A stretch of 64,000 bases of DNA from Candidatus Manganitrophus noduliformans (GCF_012184425.1 NZ_VTOW01000001.1:1550001-1614000); one strand, 5' to 3'; positions 26,344 to 34,437 are shown, counted from the stretch's first letter. The notes: a model not told the origin generated them from the letters alone. Made by a program: numbers and translations.

Positions 26344-26865
26344 TCAGGCCGATCGCGTCTTCGCGCACTCTTCGCAAAACGGCGCGCCCGACTGCGCGGC
26401 CGACTTCAGGGTCGCGGCCTGCGCCGCGGCATCCACCGACGCGAACACCGCTTCCTCGATCGGAGGAGGGGCGGCGACCGGTTTGATCGGCTCCGGCGGG
26501 GCGGGCCGCGCGGCCGATCCCTTCGGCTGCGGCGGCTCCGGTTTCGGAATGGACGGCTGCGCCGCGCCCCCCTTGAGGGGGGCGCTCCCTTTGTGCAGAA
26601 CGACTTTGACCTGTCGGTCGGAGATGCTCCGCGCCAGGAGCTGGAGCACCTGATGATCGCTCATTCTTTTCAGGCCGGCCTGATCGGAATGGTACGCGAC
26701 GAACCGGCGCAACAAGGCCATGCTGCCGGGGTCGCTTTTGCATTTTCGAAGAAAAAGAAGGGCTAGGTCGGGGCTGCCGAAGTTCATCACGCTGTCCGAC
26801 GCGCTGCAGTCCTGCCGCCGGCGCAGCTCGATCATCCGTTGCCCGTCGTGGAGGAGGGTCTTCAT
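26344..26865 (-). CDS. First gene of the DUF4123 cassette, unknown
   Basis: The 173-residue protein has an N-terminal helical domain (1-90, with SPDLALLFLRKCKSDPGSM), a proline/alanine-rich linker at about 100-135 and a C-terminal tail with CEEC. It has no signal peptide. The gene is 30 bases upstream of the DUF4123 gene. The helical head and flexible tail would suit an adaptor or tether for the effector, but I do not recognise the family. Confidence 0.55.
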   Translation of the reverse strand: MKTLLHDGQRMIELRRRQDCSASDSVMNFGSPDLALLFLRKCKSDPGSMALLRRFVAYHSDQAGLKRMSDHQVLQLLARSISDRQVKVVLHKGSAPLKGGAAQPSIPKPEPPQPKGSAARPAPPEPIKPVAAPPPIEEAVFASVDAAAQAATLKSAAQSGAPFCEECAKTRSA

Positions 26866-27133
26866 CGGCGGACCCCGGTTTTCAGGAGGGCCGGTTTATG
26901 TTCGAGCGCTGAAGGGAGATCGGTATTGGAAAAGCGGTTGTCCATCCTTGGATGACGCCTCTCACAACTGGAAGTGTTTCAGTAATCGAGATGAAATTTG
27001 TTTGTTCGGTATCCCGTTCAGGAAAAGGACCGAGCGGTCCGATGAGATCCCGTTCCGGCTCAAAGAAGTCGCGTTAACTTAGACCACTCTTCTTTCTTTG
27101 TCAAGGGAGGATTTTTCATTTCCCGCGTCGTCT

Positions 27134-27161
27134 GTAGGGGCGTATGGCCATACGCCCCTAC
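27134..27161. repeat. REP-like perfect palindrome, GTAGGGGCG family
   Basis: A perfect 28-base palindrome with arm GTAGGGGCGTATGG. It is the closest relative of the copy at 20675. It lies in the 315-base gap between the DUF4123 cassette and the next gene; I see no gene in the rest of that gap, which should hold the cassette promoter. Confidence 0.8.
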
Positions 27162-27180
27162 GACAGGGGAGAACGCGCGA

Positions 27181-27417
27181 TCAAGGTTGCCGCTTGCTTA
27201 AGACGTTCATCAGCAGGGGAATGGTGGTGGCCGCGCCGACCAGGAGGAGGGTCCATCCGATCGCCTTCCGCTGGTTCAGGTTGAATCGATCGGCGAGCAA
27301 CAAGGCCGCCCCCGCGCCGATGAGGGCGCGTGTTCCGCTGATCAGTCCGATCTCCGGAAAGGTGAGATCGATTTTCGTCAAACCGCTCGTTTTCGCAAAT
27401 GGGAGGATGTTTTTCAT
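27181..27417 (-). CDS. Small two-TM membrane protein
   Basis: A 78-residue product with two hydrophobic helices: about 27-43 (GTRALIGAGAALLLADR) and 53-70 (AIGWTLLLVGAATTIPLLMNVL). A good ribosome site (AAGGAG) lies 7 bases before the ATG. It has no motif; function unknown. Confidence 0.6.
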   Translation of the reverse strand: MKNILPFAKTSGLTKIDLTFPEIGLISGTRALIGAGAALLLADRFNLNQRKAIGWTLLLVGAATTIPLLMNVLSKRQP

Positions 27418-27567
27418 GGGGTCTCCTTGCCTGAGAAATTCTCTTATGATCCTACTGTTCCTTTTCTGCCTACTTTAAGCCCCCCATCATTTGGACAACA
27501 AGGGTCTGGCTTACATTTCAGGAAATGGGGTTTCGCCCCGCGCCCCAAACAAAGGGGAGGCCGGTTA

Positions 27568-28014
27568 TTAGCGGTCGCGCGCTTTTTCGTAGGTTTCCAA
27601 GAACTTTTCCACCGACACACTCGCGACGATTTCGCCGATCACTTCCAGCGGCAGGTTCTCGATCCGCATGAAGCGGATGCACGACTTTCCCATGTCGAGG
27701 TTTTTTCGGGAGAGTTTATAGGCGGCCCGCAGCTTCGCCCCCAGCTTGGCGTCCTGAAAGATGTTGGTCAGGTAGAGGGAGTAGTACCCTTTCTGCGCCG
27801 CGATGCCGGCATAGAGAAGGGGCTGTCCGTTGTAGGTTTTGGGATAACGCTCCAGCGGAACCTGATAAGCAATCATTCCCCAGTTCATCACTTCTTCATA
27901 ACCCTCGGGAAGCGCTTCCAGGATGACGCTTTTGACTTTCATTACAATCGCCCGGCGGTCCGCCGGAAGTTCACTGAGATATTCTTCTATCGTTTTTGCC
28001 TGACTTGAAACCAT
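27568..28014 (-). CDS. DUF1801 (YdhG-like) protein
   Basis: The 148-residue product has the DUF1801 pattern: TIEEYLSELPADRRAIVMKV near the N terminus, then EEVMNWGMIAYQVP and a strand PLLYAGIAAQKGYYSLYL. The domain is a small alpha/beta fold of unknown biochemical role, common as an isolated gene. Length is normal and it appears intact. Confidence 0.85.
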   Translation of the reverse strand: MVSSQAKTIEEYLSELPADRRAIVMKVKSVILEALPEGYEEVMNWGMIAYQVPLERYPKTYNGQPLLYAGIAAQKGYYSLYLTNIFQDAKLGAKLRAAYKLSRKNLDMGKSCIRFMRIENLPLEVIGEIVASVSVEKFLETYEKARDR

Positions 28015-28141
28015 TCTTGCCCACTCCTATCAAATTCTCATTGAGGGTGATTCCATTTCCATCGACGCAACGCCCCGACCCTCGGCAGGGGCGATGAGCT
28101 TTCTTTGCCGTTGTCGTCGCTGTCATTTATTGTCCTAACCC

Positions 28142-28726
28142 TTATCGTTGCACCGCTTCTTGTCTGATTTTTAATAACTTCTGCCAGAAGAGGTGCTCGG
28201 TCTCCAGGAGACGGCCGATGTACCGCTCGTTTCGCGCCACCTTAAGGTGAAGCTCCGGCCGCCCCGGCAGATAGCAGTAGAAGTCGATCGATTCAAGGGG
28301 GATGACGGCGAGGATGTGCTGCAATTGGCCATAGTAGTAACCGGGGACATCCCCCGTGGCCGCCACCTTGCGATAGACGCTCTCTCCGCATTTGATCTCC
28401 ACCACCGCCGTTCCGTTCGCCGCCACGCCGTCGACGCTGGCCCGCAGCCACTCCTCTTTCACGCTTTGCAGGCAGGCCGGCATGAAGGCGACCCCCACCT
28501 TGGTCTCATAGCGTTTTCTCGCCTCCGGCTCCAGCGCGTTCCCTCTCGCCATCGCCGCATTGGGGATGGAAGTTTCCACGCTGCATTTTTCCTGCAGCAG
28601 GTCGTCGGCGCTCTTCCAGGGATTCTCCCCCATGATCGTCGGTGCATCGGAGGCCCCGATTCCCTGGCGGCGCCATTCCAGCCACTCCGGGGTCCCTTGT
28701 TGAAGGTGGATGGTCACATACGGCAT
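28142..28726 (-). CDS. YqaJ-like recombinase/exonuclease (lambda-exonuclease fold)
   Basis: The 194-residue product matches the YqaJ family: QGTPEWLEWRRQGIGASDAPTIMGENPW at the N terminus (a few residues in), RGNALEPEARKRYE, the catalytic region LRASVDGVA, and VVEIKCGE (the E-x-K of a PD-(D/E)xK nuclease), then YYGQLQHILAV. These enzymes resect double-stranded DNA for phage recombination. No partner annealing protein is seen, so it is probably an isolated prophage-derived gene. A terminator-like hairpin stands directly in front of its ribosome site. Confidence 0.9.
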   Translation of the reverse strand: MPYVTIHLQQGTPEWLEWRRQGIGASDAPTIMGENPWKSADDLLQEKCSVETSIPNAAMARGNALEPEARKRYETKVGVAFMPACLQSVKEEWLRASVDGVAANGTAVVEIKCGESVYRKVAATGDVPGYYYGQLQHILAVIPLESIDFYCYLPGRPELHLKVARNERYIGRLLETEHLFWQKLLKIRQEAVQR

Positions 28727-28738
28727 GCAGCGGCTCCT

Positions 28739-28810
28739 CTAAAAACAAAATGGGTGAGAGTACGTTTGGGCTGATGGCTCGGCCACTGCCCTTCATTGTA
28801 CTCTTACCCA
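28739..28810 (-). terminator. Hairpin directly upstream of the YqaJ gene; possible attenuator
   Basis: A 13-base inverted repeat with 12 of 13 bases matching (TGGGTGAGAGTAC at 28751-28763 and its complement at 28798-28810) encloses 34 bases. Read on the minus strand it is followed by TTTTGTTTTT and then the GAGG ribosome site of the YqaJ gene. On the plus strand it is also followed by a T-tract. It could terminate both ways or attenuate the nuclease gene. Confidence 0.6.
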
Positions 28811-28850
28811 CCCTTTTTTCCTATGACTACTTTCTAAAGCGGCTTCTTTC

Positions 28851-28985
28851 TTAGGTAGTTGCCTTTCTTTGCAGAAGAATGTCATCCTTTGTTTGCCCTT
28901 GACCGTTCGCTCCCGGAATCTCGGGAGAAGAGGCGATGTGCCACTCACCATCTTGCTCGACGATTGCAGTAAATTCGTTGTACAT
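28851..28985 (-). pseudogene. Truncated HicB-like antitoxin
   Basis: A 44-residue frame starts MYNEFTAIVEQDGEWHIASS and continues SPEIPGANGQGQTKDD, the first half of the common HicB-like family that is normally about 70 residues. It then breaks off at a stop, and the expected second half (a helix with L.EAI.L) is not found in any frame nearby. No HicA toxin gene lies beside it. I take it as a decayed antitoxin gene. Confidence 0.6.
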
Positions 28986-29005
28986 CGAAAAGCCTTTTGC
29001 AAACG

Positions 29006-29200
29006 CTAACCGGTCGTTTCTTCTCCGAAGCTTTCAAAGTGAAACCGAATGGCCGATTTTACGTCTGCAAGCGCCGCTTCATATGTGGCTCCCTCTCCGA
29101 CAGCAACTCCTTTGAGCCCTGTGGAGTAAGCGACATAGGCGTTCGGATGTTCTTCAATTATTATTTTTATCCGACGCATGCTGATAAGGATCTTTTCCAT
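29006..29200 (-). CDS. HicB-family protein without visible HicA
   Basis: A 64-residue product with the HicB partial RNase-H-like fold: [20 protein letters not shown], then [20 protein letters not shown]. It overlaps the end of the DUF2442 gene, so it is read with it. A shorter start at MRRIKI, 21 bases downstream, is equally possible. HicB normally neutralises HicA, an mRNA interferase; no HicA-like gene is adjacent, so this may be an orphan antitoxin or a regulator. Confidence 0.7.
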   Translation of the reverse strand: MEKILISMRRIKIIIEEHPNAYVAYSTGLKGVAVGEGATYEAALADVKSAIRFHFESFGEETTG

Positions 29201-29438
29201 TCGCGATCTTTTCATATAGTGTTTCCGGGGCGATGTCGGCGCCATTCGGCCAAACGATTGTTCCTCCTTCAATCGTCGCTTGTTTGAAAAAGCCGATATC
29301 TTTCAGCGGCTCGAAAATAGGACCCTTGCCGATATATTCCGAGAAGTCGATATCTCCGCTTTTACCGTCATCGAAAACAATATGATAGATAAACTTCTCT
29401 TTATATTTGATTTGCTTCACATCATTCATATTCCACAT
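29154..29438 (-). CDS. DUF2442 protein
   Basis: The 94-residue product has the DUF2442 pattern: [29 protein letters not shown] and then [18 protein letters not shown]. The start has a GAGG site 6 bases away. It follows the DUF4160 gene by 8 bases; the DUF4160/DUF2442 pair is a very common two-gene module whose function is unknown and which is often listed among toxin-antitoxin-like pairs. Confidence 0.87.
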   Translation of the reverse strand: MWNMNDVKQIKYKEKFIYHIVFDDGKSGDIDFSEYIGKGPIFEPLKDIGFFKQATIEGGTIVWPNGADIAPETLYEKIANGKDPYQHASDKNNN

Positions 29439-29446
29439 TACTGACC

Positions 29447-29707
29447 TCAATCCAAAGGGGCGATTTTCTTTATTTCCTTGCCCGCTTTTGCCAATGCCCA
29501 ATCTTCTTCAAGTTCATTCACGTGAAGATCGATCCATTCTCTTATCAGTTTCGTTGCTGTTCTGGAATTCAAATCACCTTTCATAATATTGCCATGAAAA
29601 TCAAAAACCGCTTTGTTCCCCTGGTACTCAGCATGAAAATGCGGTGGGTTATGTTCATTGTAAAACATTCTGATGATAATTCCAAAAAATCTGGCGATTT
29701 CAGGCAT
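29447..29707 (-). CDS. DUF4160 protein
   Basis: The 86-residue product contains the DUF4160 signature [22 protein letters not shown] and the helix [21 protein letters not shown]. The conserved HNPPHFH block suggests a metal- or nucleic-acid-binding site. It is the first gene of a three-gene unit with DUF2442 and the HicB-like gene. Confidence 0.9.
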   Translation of the reverse strand: MPEIARFFGIIIRMFYNEHNPPHFHAEYQGNKAVFDFHGNIMKGDLNSRTATKLIREWIDLHVNELEEDWALAKAGKEIKKIAPLD

Positions 29708-29880
29708 TGTTAGGGGCTCATCGTTGCGATCAAGTTATTCCGCTTTGGATAGAAATTTACCCTTCTTTGAGGAATTTTGCAATTATTACCAGGTGTGACT
29801 GGGGTATCGATCAGGATCAATGATAATAATGAAGAAAGAAAAGTCGCCACGAGTTTTACTGCGGCACCAGCCTCGGCGCG

Positions 29881-30013
29881 TCATTCGCGGTTATTGAGGA
29901 TGAAGAAGGTCAGAAAGGCGGATGCAAAGGCGAGCAGTACAAGAAGCCTTGCCCAGTGAACCGCCCGCTTCTCCTCTTCTCCGGAGATCACCCCGAACCC
30001 TATTCTCCCGGTG
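29881..30013 (-). pseudogene. 5'-truncated copy of the small membrane protein at 31602-31820
   Basis: This frame encodes GFGVISGEEEKRAVHWARLL and onward to the stop, matching the last 43 residues of the intact gene 1.7 kb away with about five changes. Similarity starts abruptly at the TG of YTGG and the N-terminal half is missing, as is any start codon. Stretches of the gap between 29708 and 30067 outside this remnant hold nothing I can identify. Confidence 0.65.
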
Positions 30014-30067
30014 TGATAAATAAATCCGTCCCTTTTCTCTTACCCGCCCCATTTATAAACTTTATTT

Positions 30068-30400
30068 TTAAGCCGCATCATCCGGGCCATCCGATTCAGG
30101 TGGTTGCCCGATGGCCTTCGTGAAGGTTGGAGGTTGGGGTATCGAAGCGCGCATTGCAACGGCCGGTGGTAGGTTTCCGCCTCCGCCGAGACGATAATGG
30201 TGCTTTGCCTTTTCTTCGAAGCGCGTTCTTTTCTTACGATTGCCGACACGGTCGTAGTGTTGGGCCAGCCGCGCGTAGCGGTCTGCAAGGTAGAGATGGA
30301 ATTCCGGATTGAGGTCGCGCTGTCCTGCCGGATCGATCATCCAGCGAAGGAGGTGAACCCAGGCGACATCAAATCGCAGTTGCCAGATTGTTGTTTCCAT
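30068..30400 (-). CDS. Hypothetical protein with helical N-terminal domain
   Basis: The 110-residue product has a well-structured first 70 residues (WQLRFDVAWVHLLRWM, HLYLADRYARLAQHYDRVGNRKKRTRFEEKA) that look like a helical hairpin of TPR type, then a Pro/Gly-rich tail. It has no signal peptide. It could be a lone TPR-like adaptor; I do not recognise the family. Confidence 0.5.
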   Translation of the reverse strand: METTIWQLRFDVAWVHLLRWMIDPAGQRDLNPEFHLYLADRYARLAQHYDRVGNRKKRTRFEEKAKHHYRLGGGGNLPPAVAMRASIPQPPTFTKAIGQPPESDGPDDAA

Positions 30401-30439
30401 CGCTCTACCGAAACGAGTACAGCAAGTGAATCGATCAAT

Positions 30440-31399
30440 TCAGTGCGACTGATCGACTACATTCATCTTTACGACAATAAACCAAAATAAAGCCGCAGCC
30501 GCCATTCCGGAAAGCGCCAATACGGAGAGCCAATAAGTAAATGGAATGAAAGATTGGCTGTTAACGGCTCCTCGATAAAAGGACCATCCGAAAAAAAGGA
30601 GGGGCGGCACCATTCCAATGGCCGCTCCTCCGGCAAGAATTGTCTTGAGTTCAAGGCGGCGTGATTTTCGAAGGAACAAGAAAAAAGGGAGTCCAAGCAG
30701 CAGGCTGAAACCATAAGAGAGGGGGCCGGTTAACATGTATCCTTGTATAAACAAGGGCCCGGCTAACGCAAGAGGATAGCCAAGCCAGAATACGGTGAAT
30801 AAAACAGAAATAAATGGAACGATGAGTGGAGCGATAATAAAGCCAGCAATTATATTGGGATTAGGAGAGGGCGAGAATTCGATATATTTTTCTGTTTTCC
30901 TTCGGGACATTTCGATCAATCGATCGATATCTTCCCTGGATGGGAATGCGTATAGAGGTAGCCATTGGTAAAGGGCCGGCGTTTGAAAAAACAAAAAGCC
31001 GCCTGACGTTTTGACTATCTTTACAAAAGCGCTCCATTGGAAATGGCTCTTATTACCTGTCGTGTCCTCAAAAGATAACCCTTCTTCGGAAATGGTCCAT
31101 ACGATATTCATTCCAATAAGATGTTTCTGATGTCGTCTGAGCTTTTTCGCTTGAAAAGTCGGACTTAATTGAATGGCCGACCAGGCGACGATGAATAGAA
31201 GCGAAAAGTTAAATAGCATGTTAGAGGTGGATTCGATCTCTATGAGAGCAACAACGAAGAAAAAGATGAAGCTGGCGATTAGTGAAAATAGAAATATTAA
31301 CCCCTGATATCTCCGATAGCCGAATGTATATTGTTGCAGGACGGCCCGTCCGAGTTCTTCTTCTGTCCACTGGAAGGATAGCTGGATTCTGTTTTCCAT
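30440..31399 (-). CDS. YcxB-like membrane protein with extra C-terminal helices
   Basis: The 319-residue product starts MENRIQLSFQWTEEELGRAV. Two membrane helices near 34-75 are followed by a YcxB-like domain (MNIVWTISEEGLSFEDTTGNKSHFQWSAF, PLYAFPSREDIDRLIE) at about 100-170, and four to five more hydrophobic helices follow to the C terminus. YcxB proteins are uncharacterised. The chosen ATG fits the domain start; an upstream in-frame start would add 28 poorly conserved-looking residues. Codon use is AT-richer than in the core regions. Confidence 0.7.
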   Translation of the reverse strand: MENRIQLSFQWTEEELGRAVLQQYTFGYRRYQGLIFLFSLIASFIFFFVVALIEIESTSNMLFNFSLLFIVAWSAIQLSPTFQAKKLRRHQKHLIGMNIVWTISEEGLSFEDTTGNKSHFQWSAFVKIVKTSGGFLFFQTPALYQWLPLYAFPSREDIDRLIEMSRRKTEKYIEFSPSPNPNIIAGFIIAPLIVPFISVLFTVFWLGYPLALAGPLFIQGYMLTGPLSYGFSLLLGLPFFLFLRKSRRLELKTILAGGAAIGMVPPLLFFGWSFYRGAVNSQSFIPFTYWLSVLALSGMAAAALFWFIVVKMNVVDQSH

Positions 31400-31601
31400 G
31401 TCATTCGATCCGGTTCGCCGGCCTGGATTCATCCTCGATACGAAACCGACAGCGGTATTGCTTCCGTAGGGAAAGTATAGCATCTGGAGATGAAAAATGC
31501 GGAGTTGAGGTGATGAATGCTTATCGATTGGGAAGAGGATCTTGGACGGAAATATCCATGACGGCTGCAGGGGAAGGGATCACGCCGGAGATTCCGGCGC
31601 A

Positions 31602-31820
31602 TCAGTCGCGGTTATTGAGAATGAAGAAGATCAAAAAGGCGGTTGCAAAAGCGATCAGCACGAGGAGCCTTGCCCAGTGAACCACCCGCTTCTGCTCTTC
31701 TCCGGAGATCACCCCGAACCCTTTTCCCCCGGTGTAGCGCAGAACGAGGACGAGGAGGCCGAAAAGAAAAAGGAGAGCGATGTCGAACGCGAAGGGCTTC
31801 ACGGATCTGGATCTTTCCAA
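31602..31820 (-). CDS. Small two-TM membrane protein (intact copy)
   Basis: The 72-residue product has helices at about 11-28 (FDIALLFLFGLLVLVLRY) and 48-67 (RLLVLIAFATAFLIFFIL), joined by a loop with GFGVISGEEQKR. A truncated copy at 29881-30013 shows the gene has been duplicated. Function unknown. Confidence 0.55.
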   Translation of the reverse strand: MERSRSVKPFAFDIALLFLFGLLVLVLRYTGGKGFGVISGEEQKRVVHWARLLVLIAFATAFLIFFILNNRD

Positions 31821-31962
31821 GCCGAATTACTGTTTCGGCTCAACGGCGGGATCTTGCGAATCCCCGCGATCCCAAAGTAAGATCCTTTGAGATCTTTAAG
31901 CTATTTAGATCAAGGTCCTAACAAGTGGTTATCTACACAATCGAGTAAAAACAATATCGATG

Positions 31963-32628
31963 TTATTCGAAGACGATCTTGATAAGCTGGACGGCAGTTG
32001 GGTTAATAACAAAGTGTAATTCTCCAATTTCTCCATGGACGTCTTCTGCTTCAAGAGGACGTGTAATACTGTGATAAACCGAAGCTAACCCTACACCTTC
32101 AAGTCCATAAAAGTTCTCTCGAGTTAAAGGTTGTTGATTTATTTTTAGATTTTTTAGAGCAATTATATCCGCCAGCAGAGTACGATTAATTACAGAAGCA
32201 AAACGTCTCATTTGTTCTTGATCGATAATTCCATTAATATATGAGCCAAATATTTTTGCAAATATTGGTATTTTTTCTAACTCATCGATGCGATCCAAAA
32301 TGACTATAAGGTGAGTTGCAGTGCGTTTTGCAAAATCGGGATCTCGTTCCATCTTCTCACGGAATTGCTGGCCCTTTTCAGAGTTAATATTTGGGCCATT
32401 AAAGACGAACTCCTCTAATTTTTTCATAAAGATAAAATCCTTTATTGCTTTGCCACTCCGCATGACATTAACCATAGTACCAATAATCGGAATGTCCTTT
32501 ATGGGGCCCTCCTTTAAGAAAGAGTCGATTGCAACTTCACCCAAGTTCGCGAGAATATCCACAGACTGGCTTTTGATCTCCTCGACGTCTATATTAGTCA
32601 CTTCTTTATCTGGTTTATTTTTTCCCAT
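31963..32628 (-). CDS. Partner protein of the Mrr-like nuclease, unknown family
   Basis: The 221-residue soluble protein is AT-rich in codon use. It has a glycine-containing hydrophobic segment near 40-70 (IPIIGTMVNVMRSGKAIKDF) and a helical core (EKMERDPDFAKRTATHLIVILDRIDELEKIP...YINGIIDQEQMRRFASVINR). Similar unnamed proteins are common in defence-type islands. The ATG lies one base after the stop of the nuclease gene, so translation is coupled and the two probably act together. It could be a regulator, an inhibitor or a membrane-targeting partner. Confidence 0.6.
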   Translation of the reverse strand: MGKNKPDKEVTNIDVEEIKSQSVDILANLGEVAIDSFLKEGPIKDIPIIGTMVNVMRSGKAIKDFIFMKKLEEFVFNGPNINSEKGQQFREKMERDPDFAKRTATHLIVILDRIDELEKIPIFAKIFGSYINGIIDQEQMRRFASVINRTLLADIIALKNLKINQQPLTRENFYGLEGVGLASVYHSITRPLEAEDVHGEIGELHFVINPTAVQLIKIVFE

Positions 32629-32629
32629 G

Positions 32630-33769
32630 TTAGGTTACACCAGTGTTGTTTTTGTCTGTAGCGGAATGATCACTTTTTTGACGCGCTGCTGGGTGTCCCT
32701 GCCATATTGCATCATAAGCTGCGCCGAGTAAATCATTTCCTTGGAGTGAAGAGAGGTCAATCTTCTCAGAATTGAAGTCGTTTCCCTTCTCGCGAATTAA
32801 GTTGTTCAGGTTGTCGACCCACTTTTGAGAAGGAGGCCAAAAAACTAATCCTGGTGTAAGAATCCTTGGAATCATGATTCTTCCAACTGTTAGCTTATAT
32901 TTTTCCGATCTAGATTCCATAAATGTCTTTAAACTATCCTCTGTTTTGAATATATGAAGAGGGAGTGGACCATTGGGAGTTTCAAATGACAATTTGATAT
33001 TGATTTTCTCAATGTTCGATGTCGAAGAGTTATGTAGTTCGAGTTGTTTTGCAATGCCTGGAATCTCGACTACTACAGCATATACATGAAGAGTTAAAGC
33101 GATAGTAGGTCGATTAAGTCTTCTCCCATTTAAAGTTTGTGTAAATCCAACCGGGATATCGACCTGAATTTCATGTTCGCCTACATCTTTCGGGTATTTA
33201 CCACTGCACCAGTTTTGCCAAAGCAGATCAACGAGAATAAAGCTTTGCCCTGACTCGTCTGTAAATTTCATGAAATCTTCAGCTGTCATAGTTGGCACTT
33301 CGTTAAAGATTGCCAGACGGGCGATAACTGGAAGCAAATAAACTACAGATTGAAGCGCATTATAAATGGCTTCCTTTAAACGATCTTTAGTTAAGCCATT
33401 CAGTGAAAGTACCCTTATGCCTGCGTGGTCGGCGCGTTTAATTGCGCCTTTTGTATATTTTGACGTGCTTACAAATATTCCATATTGCGATGGAAACGAC
33501 AAATCAAATAGTTTGCCTATAAATGCATCAATATCTGTCTTTTCAATTCTCCGTCCATAATTCTTACACTCTATGGCAAGACGTACTGGATAGCCTGCGA
33601 TTGTTCCAGAGATAAGTACATCGATCTCACGTTTATCTTTACCGTCTGATGTCGGTAACCATACATTACGCTCAACCGATATTCCCGGTTGCTCATGTAA
33701 TAAACTAACGATTTCTTCTACGATTCGGCCTTTTTGATTTGAGACATTTTTATTTTTTTTCTTTTTCAT
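32630..33769 (-). CDS. Mrr-like PD-(D/E)xK restriction endonuclease-type protein
   Basis: The 379-residue product has an N-terminal Mrr-like nuclease domain: EIDVLISG with D50, then RLAIECKNY with E67 and K69, and GIFVSTSKYTKGAIKRADHAGIRVLS downstream. Residues about 140-330 form a beta-rich second domain of unknown type. Mrr-like nucleases cut modified or foreign DNA; some defence proteins of this shape carry a separate sensing domain, which the second half could be. There is no methyltransferase next to it, which fits a modification-dependent or effector nuclease. AT-rich codon use suggests transfer. Confidence 0.78.
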   Translation of the reverse strand: MKKKKNKNVSNQKGRIVEEIVSLLHEQPGISVERNVWLPTSDGKDKREIDVLISGTIAGYPVRLAIECKNYGRRIEKTDIDAFIGKLFDLSFPSQYGIFVSTSKYTKGAIKRADHAGIRVLSLNGLTKDRLKEAIYNALQSVVYLLPVIARLAIFNEVPTMTAEDFMKFTDESGQSFILVDLLWQNWCSGKYPKDVGEHEIQVDIPVGFTQTLNGRRLNRPTIALTLHVYAVVVEIPGIAKQLELHNSSTSNIEKINIKLSFETPNGPLPLHIFKTEDSLKTFMESRSEKYKLTVGRIMIPRILTPGLVFWPPSQKWVDNLNNLIREKGNDFNSEKIDLSSLQGNDLLGAAYDAIWQGHPAARQKSDHSATDKNNTGVT

Positions 33770-33821
33770 TTCGTGAGGTCGCGGAGCCGAGCTAGGTTTT
33801 GAGTGGATCGCTTAAGGGGTT

Positions 33822-34000
33822 GCCGGGGTCGCATCTTTACTTTTGACTTTCAAAAATATTTCCAGCTCCCTTTGCTTTTACTCGTTGCCTTGCGAGTCAC
33901 GTGATTGAGGGTATCCGGATAACAATCCTCGATGATTGCGCCACGCTACCTCGCTCAACTTAAAAAGCGAAATGTCAAAAGTAAAGATGTGATCCCGACC
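33822..34000. mobile_element. MITE-like element with 26-base inverted ends
   Basis: Ends at 33822-33847 and 33975-34000 are inverted copies (23 of 26 bases match; core GTCAAAAGTAAAGATG), enclosing about 127 bases with no gene. Its size and structure are those of a miniature inverted-repeat element or paired insertion-sequence ends. No target duplication is evident. It fills the gap between the nuclease gene and the upstream pair. Confidence 0.5.
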
Positions 34001-34023
34001 CACTTTCGAACGTGAATTGATTA

Positions 34024-34437
34024 TTAAACTTTCATTTTTGGTTTTTGCGGGAGCGCTGGCAGCTCATACGGAACCTGAACAGCATCCACTCTAAAGAGAA
34101 TTGGAACTAAATCTGGATGGTGTAGGATAGTCTTATCCCGCCCCCAATGGATCGAGTACAAACGCTCCTGTGAATTAGGCAGAGTGGTTACCTTCGCTTC
34201 TCCTATCCCAGTATAAATAAAAATCCAATCACCGGTGTTGATCAATGCGTCACCGAACCACAGTAGGTTATCTCGAATTGGAAATGCGGAATTCCCGGCG
34301 GCGCGAATGCCAAGCATCACACCATATTGCCCCAAGTTGACAGATTGATTGGCACGAATAACGATTCGCTCTTGGTTCGGTACGCCGCGATCATAAACCC
34401 CGACAATTGTCAGCTCGTAAAGGTCATTAACGATCAC
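34024..34437 (-). CDS. Beta-rich hypothetical protein coupled to the coiled-coil membrane protein
   Basis: The 137-residue product begins at a GTG whose sequence GTGA overlaps the stop of the upstream gene, and a GGAGG site lies 9 bases before it. Residues read as alternating strands (VIVNDLYELTIVGVYDRG, QERIVIRANQSVNLGQYG, GDWIFIYTGIGEAKV). It has no signal or membrane segment. Function unknown; the coupling suggests it works with the membrane protein. Confidence 0.62.
   Translation of the reverse strand: MIVNDLYELTIVGVYDRGVPNQERIVIRANQSVNLGQYGVMLGIRAAGNSAFPIRDNLLWFGDALINTGDWIFIYTGIGEAKVTTLPNSQERLYSIHWGRDKTILHHPDLVPILFRVDAVQVPYELPALPQKPKMKV

Noticed and set aside
28739-29200. CRISPR array or tRNA in the repeat-rich accessory island
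   Set aside because: The repeats found are single palindromes or gene duplicates. No regularly spaced direct repeats and no cloverleaf-like sequence were seen.
29006-29272. An 88-residue form of the HicB-like protein
   Set aside because: The extra N-terminal residues are translated from the coding region of the DUF2442 gene in another frame and do not resemble the family.
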